Both the position numbers and the translations under genes were made by a program. Below the pieces are notes generated by a model. The model had not been told where the DNA came from, ran no database searches, and saw only the letters and a program-made list of their open reading frames with translations. Positions 33,082-41,264 of a stretch of 64,000 nucleotides of DNA are shown here, in pieces. This DNA comes from JAXDJH01 sp034663635 (GTDB lineage Bacteria > Actinomycetota > CADDZG01 > WHSQ01), in NCBI GenBank assembly GCA_034663635.1, contig JAXDJH010000025.1, positions 1 through 64,000 of the forward strand. Direction: 5' to 3'. The number at the start of each line of letters is the position of its first letter. Positions within the stretch are counted from its first letter, which is position 1.

Positions 33082-33543
33082 CTACTTCCCCATGAACATG
33101 TAGTCGATGGTTGCCTGAGGTGCTCCCGCCCAGTTGCACGGAGAGATGCCGACGGTCTCCTTGGCCTTGAGGATCCAAGTGACCTCTTCCTCTGCGGCGG
33201 CCATGCCCTGGATCTGGTCGTTCTCGCTCTTCATGAGTGGCTTGCCGTCTGCGTCCGTGATGTAGAGGTCCCAGTCGCCCGTGAACCCGGCCATCGTTGC
33301 GGTCAAAGTGCCGTTGCTCGGCGCCGTGAAGTCGACGGTCATGTAGTGGACGTCCTTCTGGCCGGCGAGGCAACCGGGCTGGGTGATCCCAGCGGGGTCC
33401 CCTGCGGCCGCCAGCTTGGGGAATGGGGCGAGGGTTGCGTCGAACGAGCCCATGACGTGTTTCTTCTTGCCCGCCACGGCCGGAGCCGCCGACAGACCGG
33501 CGATGACACCAAGGATCGCGAGAACCGCTATGAGCTTGCGCAT
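33082..33543 (-). CDS. Small exported protein with beta-sandwich-like domain
   Basis: 153 residues with signal peptide (KLIAVLAILGVIAGLSAAPAVAG). The mature part has two Cys far apart (PGCLAGQ and SPCNWAG) and a GFTGDWDLYITDADGKPL segment resembling pre-peptidase C-terminal (PPC) domains or other exported jelly-roll folds. Family uncertain. Lies 44 bases after the sulfoquinovose synthase-like gene on the same strand. Confidence 0.68.
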   Translation of the reverse strand: MRKLIAVLAILGVIAGLSAAPAVAGKKKHVMGSFDATLAPFPKLAAAGDPAGITQPGCLAGQKDVHYMTVDFTAPSNGTLTATMAGFTGDWDLYITDADGKPLMKSENDQIQGMAAAEEEVTWILKAKETVGISPCNWAGAPQATIDYMFMGK

Positions 33544-33587
33544 GGGGACGTATTTCTCCGCTCCTCCGCGCGTTCCTGCAGGGGTCG

Positions 33588-34748
33588 TCAGCCGGAACGG
33601 GGGTCCCAGCGGGTCTTGGGTGCGATCGGACCAAGCAAGATGCGATCCTTGTGTCGCTGGATCGTCTCGATGAGGCCACGCACCACGTCCTCGGTAAGTA
33701 GATGGGGCTCGAGGCCTAGCTCGAGAAGCTTCGTGTGGGTCGCGTTGTAGTAGTGCTCCTCCGCCTCGATCCGGGGATCGGGGATCGACTCCACGGTCAC
33801 GTTGATGCTCATCTGCTCGCCGACTTTTTTTACCAGCTCCGCGAGTTGACGCACCGACCACTGCTCGGTGAATTGGTTGAAGACTCGATATTCGGCGAGT
33901 GCGGCGGGGTTCTCCACGGCCAGCCGCACGCATTGGATCGTGTCGATGATGTTCAAGAAGCCGCGCGTCTGTCCGCCCTTCCCGTACACGGTCAGGGGGT
34001 AGCCGATGACGGCCTGTACGCAGAAACGGTTGAGCGCAGTGCCGAGAACCTCGTCGTAGTCGAAGCGAGTGCACAGCCTGTCGTCGAGATCGGTCTCGTC
34101 GGTTCGGATCCCGTAGACGACGCCTTGGTTGAGATCGGTAGCCCGAAGCCCCCAGATCCGGCAGGCGAAATGGATGTTGTGCGAGTCGTGAACCTTCGAG
34201 AGGTGATACATCGACCCGGGCATCTTCGGAAAAGGCAGCGTGTCGGTGCGCCCCTTGTGCTCGATCTCGATGAAGCCTTCTTCGATATCGATGTTGGGAG
34301 TCCCGTACTCCCCCATCGTCCCAAGTTTCACGAGGTGCGCTTCGGGGGTGATGTCGCGCATAGCGAAGAGAACGTTCAGGTTCCCTTCGACATTGTTGCG
34401 CTGTGTTTCGACGGCGTGTTTGCGATCGATCATCGAGTAGGGCGCGCTCGGCTGTTCTCCGTAGTGCACAACGGCCTCCGGCGAGAAGTCCCGGAAGACC
34501 TCGTCCACGAAGTAGGGGTCCTGAAGGTCACCGACGTACGGCGTGATGTCGCGATCGGCGAGGGCCGACCAGGCTTGCACTCGTTCTTGGAGTGAACCGA
34601 TCGGCGTCAGCGATCCAGCTCCGAGCTCGATCGACATGGCTCGGCGAAGGAAGTTATCCACGACTGCCACGTCGTGGCCTGCAGAGGACAGATGCATGGC
34701 CGTGGGCCACCCGAGATAGCCGTCGCCACCGAGGATCAAGATGCGCAT
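33588..34748 (-). CDS. sqdB: UDP-sulfoquinovose synthase-like NAD-dependent epimerase (SQD1/SqdB type)
   Basis: 386 residues from the ATG at 34748. In characterised members, UDP-glucose plus sulphite gives UDP-sulfoquinovose, the headgroup donor of sulfolipid. The Rossmann motif ILGGDGYLGW is at 4-13. GEQPSAPYSMID, YGTPNIDIEEGF, YHLSKVHDSHNI (YxxxK), TDLNQGVVYG, RVFNQFTEQWSVRQLAEL and RIEAEEHYYNATHTKLLELGLEPH all match the SQD1 group closely rather than other epimerases. No sqdX/sqdC transferase is in the window. Its -10 overlaps that of moaE. Confidence 0.87.
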   Translation of the reverse strand: MRILILGGDGYLGWPTAMHLSSAGHDVAVVDNFLRRAMSIELGAGSLTPIGSLQERVQAWSALADRDITPYVGDLQDPYFVDEVFRDFSPEAVVHYGEQPSAPYSMIDRKHAVETQRNNVEGNLNVLFAMRDITPEAHLVKLGTMGEYGTPNIDIEEGFIEIEHKGRTDTLPFPKMPGSMYHLSKVHDSHNIHFACRIWGLRATDLNQGVVYGIRTDETDLDDRLCTRFDYDEVLGTALNRFCVQAVIGYPLTVYGKGGQTRGFLNIIDTIQCVRLAVENPAALAEYRVFNQFTEQWSVRQLAELVKKVGEQMSINVTVESIPDPRIEAEEHYYNATHTKLLELGLEPHLLTEDVVRGLIETIQRHKDRILLGPIAPKTRWDPRSG

Positions 34749-34756
34749 GGCCGCAC

Positions 34757-34764
34757 AGGATAAT
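34757..34764. promoter_or_regulatory. Overlapping divergent -10 elements of sqdB-like gene and moaE
   Basis: AGGATAAT at 34757-34764 contains GATAAT on the plus strand (34759-34764), ending 6 bases before the moaE ATG, and TATCCT on the minus strand (34762-34757), ending 8 bases before the sqdB ATG. The two elements share four bases, so polymerase cannot occupy both at once. Confidence 0.45.
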
Positions 34765-34770
34765 GGCTGG

Positions 34771-35205
34771 ATGAGCGATCTTTTCGTCGTAGGCATCTCG
34801 GCCGAGCCTCTCGACGTCGCTGCAGCGGTGAAGTTCGTATCCGATCCCGATTGCGGGGGTCTCGCTCTATTCATCGGCACCGTTCGCGCGGAAGGCGCCG
34901 AACGGAGCGACTCTTCGGTCGTGCGCCTTGAATACGAGGCTCACCCAGAGCTGGCGGAAGAGAAGCTCGCGGAGATCGCGCGGGCCGCCACAAGCAGGTG
35001 GGATGTCCGGCACGTCCTCATGGTTCACAGGGTCGGAGCCTGTTCGGTAGGTGACCCGACGGTCATCGTCGCCGCCTCGGCCCCCCACCGCGCCGACGCC
35101 CTCGACGCGTGCAGATCGATCATCGATTCGATCAAAGCCGAGGTCCCGATCTGGAAACGAGAGGTCTACGAAGACGGTTCGGCCTGGGTGGGAGCAGGCT
35201 CGTGA
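34771..35205 (+). CDS. moaE: Molybdopterin synthase catalytic subunit
   Basis: 144 residues from the ATG at 34771 (an upstream ATG at 34741 overlaps the opposite gene's start). MoaE moves sulphur from MoaD thiocarboxylate onto cyclic pyranopterin monophosphate. Matches include GLALFIGTVR, LEYEAHPELAEEKL, VHRVGACSVGDPTVIVA, RADALDACRSIIDSIKAEVPIWKREVYEDG, where the two conserved Lys/Arg of the active site are seen. The gene ends in GTGA shared with the next. Confidence 0.92.
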   Translation: MSDLFVVGISAEPLDVAAAVKFVSDPDCGGLALFIGTVRAEGAERSDSSVVRLEYEAHPELAEEKLAEIARAATSRWDVRHVLMVHRVGACSVGDPTVIVAASAPHRADALDACRSIIDSIKAEVPIWKREVYEDGSAWVGAGS

Positions 35206-35372
35206 TCTTCACGCGCGGCTCCCGTACGGACGACACCGTCGTCTCATCGGAGTCCGAGGATGAATTGGACACGAGAACGCGCCCGATCGTTCGGATCGTT
35301 GCCGCGATCCTCGTCGTGTCGCTGTTCATCCTTATGACCGATCTCTTTTTCTCCTTGGTGCTCAACCGGTGA
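35202..35372 (+). CDS. Small single-pass membrane protein
   Basis: 56 residues; GTG start overlaps the moaE stop (GTGA). A cytoplasmic acidic/basic N-terminus (SSESEDELDTRTRPIVR) is followed by one hydrophobic span (IVAAILVVSLFILMTDLFFSLVLNR). Too short to place in a family. The tight coupling between moaE and mog suggests it is real. Confidence 0.5.
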   Translation: MIFTRGSRTDDTVVSSESEDELDTRTRPIVRIVAAILVVSLFILMTDLFFSLVLNR

Positions 35373-35384
35373 CTCGGATCTCGA

Positions 35385-35873
35385 ATGGATAGAGCCCTCG
35401 TTCTCACGGTGAGCGACGGGGTGACGGCGGGCGAGCGCGACGACGCATCCGGAGACGCGGCCGAAGAGTTTCTCCGAAAGCTCGGACTGTCGGTCGACCG
35501 GGGGGTGGTTCCCGACGAACGCGCCGAGATCGAAGCTGCGCTTCGAGCCTCTCGCGACAACGTGCAGCTTGTATTGACCACGGGCGGCACGGGCCTCGGC
35601 CCCCGCGACGTGACCCCGGAAGCCACCCTCGCTGTGATCGAGCGGTCGGCGCCGGGCATCTCGGAACTGATGAGAGCGGACGGTCTGCGCAAGACGCCGA
35701 TGGCCGCCCTCTCACGTGGGGTTTCCGGCACGATCGGGCATACCCTCGTGGTGAACTTGCCCGGGAGTCCCAAAGGTGTGCTGGAGAGTCTCGAGGCGAT
35801 CGAGCCGATCCTGCTGCATGCGCTGGATACGCTTCGAGGAAACACCGGTCACGCGGATGATGGGAGCGACTAG
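35385..35873 (+). CDS. Molybdenum cofactor biosynthesis protein, MogA/MoaB type
   Basis: 162 residues. Adenylates molybdopterin with ATP before metal insertion. Signature ALVLTVSDGVTAGERDDASG at 4-23 and TTGGTGLGPRDVTPEAT at 66-82, with AGSPGAI-like NLPGSPKGV near the end. MogA and MoaB cannot be told apart by eye. Overlaps the acetyl-CoA synthetase start by 1 base. Confidence 0.9.
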   Translation: MDRALVLTVSDGVTAGERDDASGDAAEEFLRKLGLSVDRGVVPDERAEIEAALRASRDNVQLVLTTGGTGLGPRDVTPEATLAVIERSAPGISELMRADGLRKTPMAALSRGVSGTIGHTLVVNLPGSPKGVLESLEAIEPILLHALDTLRGNTGHADDGSD

Positions 35874-37852
35874 TGGTCGATAACAGCGGCGGGGACGTCG
35901 AGAAGACGATCGAGGCGCTGCTCGATGAGCGAAGGACTTTCGATCCGCCTGAGGAGTTCGTCGCCAACGCCGTTGCGAATGACCCCACCGTCTACCTAGA
36001 GGCCGAGCGCGATCCCGACGCGTTCTGGGCCGAACAAGCCGAGAGATTGGATTGGGCCACGAAATGGAACACAGTTCTCGACTGGGACCCTCCCCATCAC
36101 AAGTGGTTCGTCGGCGGACAACTGAACGTTTCGCATAACTGTCTCGATCGCCATCTCGAGAGCAACGGCGACCGAGTCGCCTACCACTGGATCGGGGAGC
36201 CCGGCGAGAAGCGAACAGTCACCTATCGGGACCTGCACGAAGAGGTGTGTCGTCTCGCCAACGTCCTCAAAGAACTCGGTATACGCAAAGGCGACCGCGT
36301 CGCGATCTACCTGCCGATGATCCCCGAGCTGCCCGCCGCGATGCTTGCTTGCGCTCGCATCGGAGCCCCCCACTCGGTCGTCTTCGGCGGTTTCTCTGCC
36401 GAGTCGCTGAGGGATCGCATCAACGACGCCGAGGCGAAGGTCCTCATCACCGCCGACGGCAGTTACCGACGCGGCGATGTCGTCCCGCTCAAGGCCAACG
36501 CAGACGAGGCCGTGGCGGAGACGCCTTCGATAGAGACCGTGATCGTAGTGAGGCGAACGGAAGAGGACGTCGCGATGCAGGAAGGACGCGACGTCGTCTA
36601 CGCGGATCTCATGATCGCGGCGTCGCCCGACTGTCCTGCCGAGCCCATGGATGCGGAAGACATGCTTTTCATCCTGTACACGTCGGGGACTACCGGGAAG
36701 CCGAAAGGGATCGTGCACACGTCCGGCGGATACCTCACCGGCGTCAGCGCTACCCATCACATGATCTTCGACATCCATCCCTCCACGGATGTCTATTGGT
36801 GTGCAGCAGATATCGGCTGGGTGACGGGACACAGCTACATCGTGTACGGCCCCCTCGCGAACGGATGCACGTCGATCATGTACGAGGGCGCGCCCGACTA
36901 CCCGGACAGGGACCGCTGGTGGTCGATCATCGAGGAGTACAAGGCGACGATCCTCTATTGCGCTCCGACCGCTATCAGGACCTTCATGAAGTGGGGGCCG
37001 GAGCTTCCTCAGAAGCACGACCTCACTAGTCTCCGCTTGCTTGGGTCGGTGGGCGAGCCCATCAACCCCGAGGCGTGGATCTGGTACCAGGAGTTCATTG
37101 GTGGAGGAAGCACACCTGTGGTCGACACCTGGTGGCAGACCGAGACCGGATGCATCTGCATCACTCCCCTTCCGGGGCTCACGACGTTGAAGCCCGGGTC
37201 CGCCACTAAACCGTTCCCGGGTGTGTTCACCGATGTCTTCGACGAAGGCGGTAAACCGGTCGGCAGGGGCGGGGCCGGATATCTGGTCATGACCCGCCCC
37301 GTGCCTTCGATGTTCAGAACGATCTACAACGACGACGAGCGATACCGCGAGACGTACTTCTCGAAGTACGGCGACGAGATCTACTTCCCGGGCGACGGAG
37401 CGAAGCTCGACGAGGACGGATATCTCTGGTTGCTCGGCCGGGTCGATGACGTGATGAACGTCGCCGGCCATCGGATCTCGACCTACGAGGTCGAATCGGC
37501 TCTGGTGGATCATCCATCCGTGGCGGAAGCGGCAGTCGTCGGCCGGCGCGATCCGAAGCAGGGCGAAAACATCGTCGCGTTCGTGACGCCGAAGGGGTCG
37601 GCTCACGGTGACGACGCGCTGATGAAAGAACTCAGGGAGCACGTCGCGAAGGTCATCGGGAAGCTCGCGAGGCCCAAGTCGATCGTGTTCACCGACGATC
37701 TTCCCAAGACGCGTTCGGGCAAGATCATGCGGCGCTTGCTCCGGGATGTCGCCGAACATCGAGAGCTCGGCGACGTGACCACCCTGCAGAATGCTCCGAT
37801 CCTGGACGAGATCAGAAAGAAAGCGGATTCGCTTAAGTCCGAAGACGAGTAA
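35873..37852 (+). CDS. acsA: Acetyl-CoA synthetase
   Basis: 659 residues, GTG start. Converts acetate + CoA + ATP to acetyl-CoA. Domain order: N-terminal ACAS_N (about 20-75), AMP-binding core with HSVVFGGFSAESLRDRI near 165-180 and YTSGTTGKPKGIVHTSGGYL near 265-285, DTWWQTETG near 414-422, and the C-terminal domain with KTRSGKIMRRLLR, in which the lysine used in catalysis and often acetylated is present. Follows the molybdopterin genes with a 1-base overlap, which is an unexpected partnership. Confidence 0.95.
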   Translation: MVDNSGGDVEKTIEALLDERRTFDPPEEFVANAVANDPTVYLEAERDPDAFWAEQAERLDWATKWNTVLDWDPPHHKWFVGGQLNVSHNCLDRHLESNGDRVAYHWIGEPGEKRTVTYRDLHEEVCRLANVLKELGIRKGDRVAIYLPMIPELPAAMLACARIGAPHSVVFGGFSAESLRDRINDAEAKVLITADGSYRRGDVVPLKANADEAVAETPSIETVIVVRRTEEDVAMQEGRDVVYADLMIAASPDCPAEPMDAEDMLFILYTSGTTGKPKGIVHTSGGYLTGVSATHHMIFDIHPSTDVYWCAADIGWVTGHSYIVYGPLANGCTSIMYEGAPDYPDRDRWWSIIEEYKATILYCAPTAIRTFMKWGPELPQKHDLTSLRLLGSVGEPINPEAWIWYQEFIGGGSTPVVDTWWQTETGCICITPLPGLTTLKPGSATKPFPGVFTDVFDEGGKPVGRGGAGYLVMTRPVPSMFRTIYNDDERYRETYFSKYGDEIYFPGDGAKLDEDGYLWLLGRVDDVMNVAGHRISTYEVESALVDHPSVAEAAVVGRRDPKQGENIVAFVTPKGSAHGDDALMKELREHVAKVIGKLARPKSIVFTDDLPKTRSGKIMRRLLRDVAEHRELGDVTTLQNAPILDEIRKKADSLKSEDE

Positions 37853-37946
37853 GGGTGTCTTTGCATCCACGGGCCGATGCGGCGAGACTTGGCCGCTCGC
37901 GCACAGTTCAATGGGCCGCACGGTGGGCTAGAGAGGGAGGCTGATA

Positions 37947-38963
37947 GTGGCAGAACGCGTTTCACCCGGCGGGGTTATCGCCTTAGAGGCGCCCCTGGGC
38001 CGGCGATTGGGGGCCGAATTCCTCGGCACCCTCCTCTTCGTGGCCGTAGGGGCCGGGACGGCCGCAGCCATAGGACTCGGTTCGACCCTCGGGCGGCTTC
38101 AGAAACTGACCGAGGCCCTTCAGGCGCAAGGAGGCCCGCCGACCACCGACCCGGTGCTCAAAGCTCTGTTCACCGAGACCGGAATCGTCGGCAGTCTCCC
38201 GGTGGCTCTTGCATTCGGTTTCGCTCTCGCAGTTCTCGTGTACGCACTCGGAGGAGTTTCGGGGGCGCACTTCAATCCCGCCGTCACGTTCGCCCTCGCG
38301 GTCGCGAGGAGGTTCCGCTGGGTCGAGGTCCCCATGTACTGGCTGGTTCAGTGCGCGGGTGGGATCGCCGGCGCGTTCATCGTGGTCGGCATCTACAACT
38401 CCGGCGCCGATAATCCGGCGGCAGGAGCGATGTACGGCGCCACAACTATCGCGGCGGGTGTCGAAGACTGGAACGCGATACTCGCCGAAGCATTCATCGC
38501 ATTCATCCTTATGACGGCGATCATGGCCGTCGCGGTCGACCCCCGCGCCCCAAAGGGGTGGTCCGGTCTCGTGATCGGCCTCGGTCTGGTGGCGGGCATC
38601 CTCGTCACCGGTCCGGTCACGGGGGGTTCAGCCAACTTCGCCAGGAGCCTCGGTCCATTCGTGGCATCGATGATCAAAGATGTGGCGAAGATCCCGTGGA
38701 ACGATCTGATCGCGTACGCGGTAGGACCGCTCGTTGGGGCCTCAGCTGCTGCGTTGATCTACGACTCGATAACGGGGTTAGAAACGGCATCTCCCGCGCC
38801 ATCGCCGGGAGCCGCCACGAACGACGAGGATGTCTACAACCGCCCAGTCACGCCGGCGACCGGAGGCTCGACTGTGCCTCCCGGGCTGGCTCCGACCGGA
38901 GACGCCCCGGCCTCGTCCACCCCGCCGGGACTGGCACCGACATCCGAGGATCCCGGAGTCTAG
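37947..38963 (+). CDS. MIP-family aquaporin with unusual second NPA box
   Basis: 338 residues, GTG start after GAGAGGGAGG. Six membrane segments with two half-helices. The first box is HFNPAVTFAL (NPA at 110-112). The second is SANFARSLGPFV, so it reads NFA (230-232) instead of NPA; the selectivity-filter Arg (R233) is kept. Residues about 47-80 form an extra loop after helix 1. The Pro/Thr-rich 60-residue tail (GLAPTGDAPASSTPPGLAPT) is disordered. It likely conducts water or a small neutral solute. The gap 37853-37946 holds only the ribosome site. Confidence 0.85.
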   Translation: MAERVSPGGVIALEAPLGRRLGAEFLGTLLFVAVGAGTAAAIGLGSTLGRLQKLTEALQAQGGPPTTDPVLKALFTETGIVGSLPVALAFGFALAVLVYALGGVSGAHFNPAVTFALAVARRFRWVEVPMYWLVQCAGGIAGAFIVVGIYNSGADNPAAGAMYGATTIAAGVEDWNAILAEAFIAFILMTAIMAVAVDPRAPKGWSGLVIGLGLVAGILVTGPVTGGSANFARSLGPFVASMIKDVAKIPWNDLIAYAVGPLVGASAAALIYDSITGLETASPAPSPGAATNDEDVYNRPVTPATGGSTVPPGLAPTGDAPASSTPPGLAPTSEDPGV

Positions 38964-38983
38964 AAACACCAACGATGATCGCA

Positions 38984-39013
38984 GGGGGCCCCTTCGGGGG
39001 CCCTCTCTTTCTT
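38984..39013 (+). terminator. Rho-independent terminator after the aquaporin gene
   Basis: A GC-only stem of seven pairs (38986-38992 with 38997-39003) with a TTCG tetraloop is followed by TCTCTTTCTT. It ends the moaE-mog-acsA-aquaporin run. Confidence 0.75.
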
Positions 39014-39047
39014 AACCCCAACTCGCGGTGTGGTTACCTGATTCGCC

Positions 39048-40043
39048 ATGGCCGACTTCACGACTATCGAATTTCCCGTCGACCTGCCGGTAGTTAAGAG
39101 AGGCGACCATTGGGTCGCGCGCTCAGGCGAGCACGAGATCAAACTGACGAACCTCGACAAGATCTACTGGCCGGACGAGGGCTTCACCAAGGGCGACCTT
39201 GTCACGTATTACTTCAACATCTCGCCCACGATGCTCCCCCATGTCGCCAATCGGCCGCTAACTCTCAAGCGGATGCCCAATGGCGTGAAGGGCGAGTTCT
39301 TCTACGAAAAGAACGCTCAGGCTCATACGCCTAGATGGATGCCTACGATCGAGGTCAAAACCGAATCCGATCGCAAGCTCATCCGCTTCCTGACCGTCAC
39401 CGAGCCGGCCCACATGCTCTACATCGCGAACCTCGGCTGCATCGAGTTCCACCCGCTACATGCCAAGGGCTCGGATCCTTCCCATCCCGACTATGCGTTC
39501 TTCGACCTCGATCCGATGGGCAACGCGACCTGGGCCGACGTCCAGCACGTGGCGGGCCTCGTGAAAGTGGTCCTGGATAACCTCTCCATCCGGTCGTATC
39601 CAAAGACATCGGGGGCGACGGGGATGCAGATCATGATCCCGCTCGACGGACGCCACAACAACGACACCGTGCGCGGCTTCGTTGGCGCCGTGTCCGACAT
39701 CGTTCACGAGGCCGATCCCGACTCGACGACGGTCGAATGGGAGATCCGCAACCGTGAGGACAAAGTCTTCCTGGACGTAAACATGAACCGAAGTGGAGCG
39801 AACATCGCGGCCGCCTACTCGGTTCGGCCAGAGCCGAACGCCACTGTCTCAACCCCGTTCGAGTGGGCCGAGCTCGACGACATCCATCCGGAGGACTACA
39901 CGATGGCGACTATCTGGGACCGCATCGCGGACGTGGGCGATCCATTCCTGCCTGTAGCCGAAGGACCGGGCCAGAACCTCGACGCAGCGATCGAAGCGAT
40001 CGGCGCCAAGCCACGGAAAGCCCGTCAAGTGCCGCGCAACTAG
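39048..40043 (+). CDS. LigD-type DNA polymerase/primase (end-joining)
   Basis: 331 residues. The sequence matches the PolDom of LigD, an archaeo-eukaryotic primase-fold polymerase that fills gaps with ribonucleotides in bacterial end joining. Features: NLDKIYWPDEGFTKGDLVTYY, the LTLKRMPNGVKGEFFYEKNA segment, the catalytic acid pair in YAFFDLDPMG, SGATGMQIMIPLDGRH and KVFLDVNMNRSGANIAAAYSVRP. Stand-alone; the ligase part is encoded 1.2 kb further on. No Ku gene lies in the window. Confidence 0.92.
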   Translation: MADFTTIEFPVDLPVVKRGDHWVARSGEHEIKLTNLDKIYWPDEGFTKGDLVTYYFNISPTMLPHVANRPLTLKRMPNGVKGEFFYEKNAQAHTPRWMPTIEVKTESDRKLIRFLTVTEPAHMLYIANLGCIEFHPLHAKGSDPSHPDYAFFDLDPMGNATWADVQHVAGLVKVVLDNLSIRSYPKTSGATGMQIMIPLDGRHNNDTVRGFVGAVSDIVHEADPDSTTVEWEIRNREDKVFLDVNMNRSGANIAAAYSVRPEPNATVSTPFEWAELDDIHPEDYTMATIWDRIADVGDPFLPVAEGPGQNLDAAIEAIGAKPRKARQVPRN

Positions 40044-40059
40044 TCTCTGGCCAGATAGC

Positions 40060-40083
40060 CACTGGCGCACTGGTGCACTGGTG
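40060..40083 (+). repeat. Three tandem 8-base repeats (CACTGGYG)
   Basis: CACTGGCG, CACTGGTG, CACTGGTG follow each other directly in the 66-base gap before the DUF72 gene. The copies look too short and few for a regulatory array, but a slippage or protein-binding site is possible. Confidence 0.5.
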
Positions 40084-40109
40084 CAGGCGTTTGAGAGGAC
40101 AATGAACTG

Positions 40110-40811
40110 ATGGCGCTTTTCGTTGGGACCTCGGGGTGGGCTTACAAAGAGTGGAAGCCCCACTTCTATCCGGCCGACCTCCCTCAGTCGAAATTCCTCA
40201 ATCACTACGGGACTCAGCTCAGCGCCTGCGAGATCAACGCGACCTATTACCGGCGTCAGGAAGAGTCCACGTTCGAGAAATGGCGAGATTCGGTCCCCGA
40301 TCATTTCCGGTTCTCGAGCAAGGCACATCGCGCGATCTCGCCGCTGATGATGGATCAAGAAGTCCTCACCGATTACTTCAGGTCCGTTAAGGCGCTCGGC
40401 CCCAAGCTCGGCGCCATCTTCATCCAGCTACAGATCAAGCGCGACGGACACGAGGACGCGTTCGCTGCCTTCCTGAAGAGGATCCCGAAAGACGTTCCGC
40501 TGGCGTTCGACTTTCGCCACGCGTCCTGGTACGTGGCCGAGGTCGAGGAGCAACTGGCCGAAGCGGGAGCGACGATGTGTTTCTCGGAACGCGAGGGCAA
40601 GCTTGCCGAACGACTCCCGCCGGGACCTGCCGGATACGTCCGGCTGAGGGCCGAGCACTACGACGAAGGCGTTCGTGACGGATGGCGTGAATTGCTCGGC
40701 AAAGAGGCGGCCGAACGCGACGTCTACGTTTTCACGAAGCACGAGGGAGCCGCTGCCGGTGACGAGCTCGCGGGAGTTGGACTCGCTCGCTGGCTCGTCG
40801 AGAACGCTTAG
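40110..40811 (+). CDS. DUF72 family protein
   Basis: 233 residues. TIM-barrel-like DUF72 hallmark features: VGTSGWAYKEWKPHFYP at 5-21, INATYYRRQEESTFEKWRDSVPDHFRFSSKAHRAIS, and FDFRHASWYV. Function unknown. The family often sits near DNA repair genes, as it does here between the LigD polymerase and ligase genes. Ribosome site GAGAGGA. Ends with a 4-base convergent overlap. Confidence 0.9.
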   Translation: MALFVGTSGWAYKEWKPHFYPADLPQSKFLNHYGTQLSACEINATYYRRQEESTFEKWRDSVPDHFRFSSKAHRAISPLMMDQEVLTDYFRSVKALGPKLGAIFIQLQIKRDGHEDAFAAFLKRIPKDVPLAFDFRHASWYVAEVEEQLAEAGATMCFSEREGKLAERLPPGPAGYVRLRAEHYDEGVRDGWRELLGKEAAERDVYVFTKHEGAAAGDELAGVGLARWLVENA

Positions 40812-41143
40812 CTCGGGCCGGGCCAACGCTCCAAACGTAGGAACTCTTCCGCCATCCGCTCGTGGGGTGGATCGGTGAGGTCGATCGGCAACCCGTCGAG
40901 GACATCCAACTTCTGCGCGAGCGTGTTCGCTCCAAGCAGAGCGCCCGCGACCAACTGGAAGCGCTCCTCGTCGTTCATCTCGTTCCAGTGTCGGAACAGA
41001 ACCTCGAGCCAGCCCTTCGTAACGGCGAGCGCGTCGCGGAGATCATGAGAATCCTCCTGCTCGATCCGGCGCCCATCGCCATTGTGGTTGCCGTTGCTGA
41101 AGCCGTTTCCGGCGATGCTCGAGTGTGTGCCCCCAGTGTCCAT
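40808..41143 (-). CDS. Stand-alone histidine-kinase DHp-like (HisKA) small protein
   Basis: 111 residues, not a known family by eye. Residues about 31-85 (SHDLRDALAVTKGWLEVLF ... LVAGALLGANTLAQKLDVLDG) strongly resemble the two-helix dimerisation/phosphotransfer domain of histidine kinases, including the H-D-L-R around the phospho-accepting His. No ATPase or sensor domain is present, and the N-terminus is disordered. It could be a phosphotransfer protein, a kinase inhibitor that pairs with a DHp, or a remnant of a lost kinase. It sits opposite the end-joining genes. Confidence 0.6.
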   Translation of the reverse strand: MDTGGTHSSIAGNGFSNGNHNGDGRRIEQEDSHDLRDALAVTKGWLEVLFRHWNEMNDEERFQLVAGALLGANTLAQKLDVLDGLPIDLTDPPHERMAEEFLRLERWPGPS

Positions 41144-41252
41144 GCCTCAAGAGTTAGGGGAATCGGACCGGACTCCTCCTGACGGAGCGCATTCTTGTGG
41201 GTGGGTAGAGCGAACCAAGAGAAGCAGTCTCGTAGGAGCGCGCAAGCCCGAT

Positions 41253-41258
41253 TACTCT
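41253..41258 (+). promoter_or_regulatory. Candidate -10 element (TACTCT) fixing the ligase start at 41265
   Basis: TACTCT ends exactly 6 bases before a GTG at 41265 and there is no ribosome site. This supports a leaderless start there, not at the far upstream ATG. Confidence 0.4.
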
Positions 41259-41264
41259 CGGCTG

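Noticed and set aside
35996..37921. Long minus-strand reading frame (641 codons) opposite acetyl-CoA synthetase
   Set aside because: The plus strand encodes a complete, motif-rich AcsA. The antisense frame is Arg/Asp/Val-rich without domains, as expected from high-GC shadow frames.
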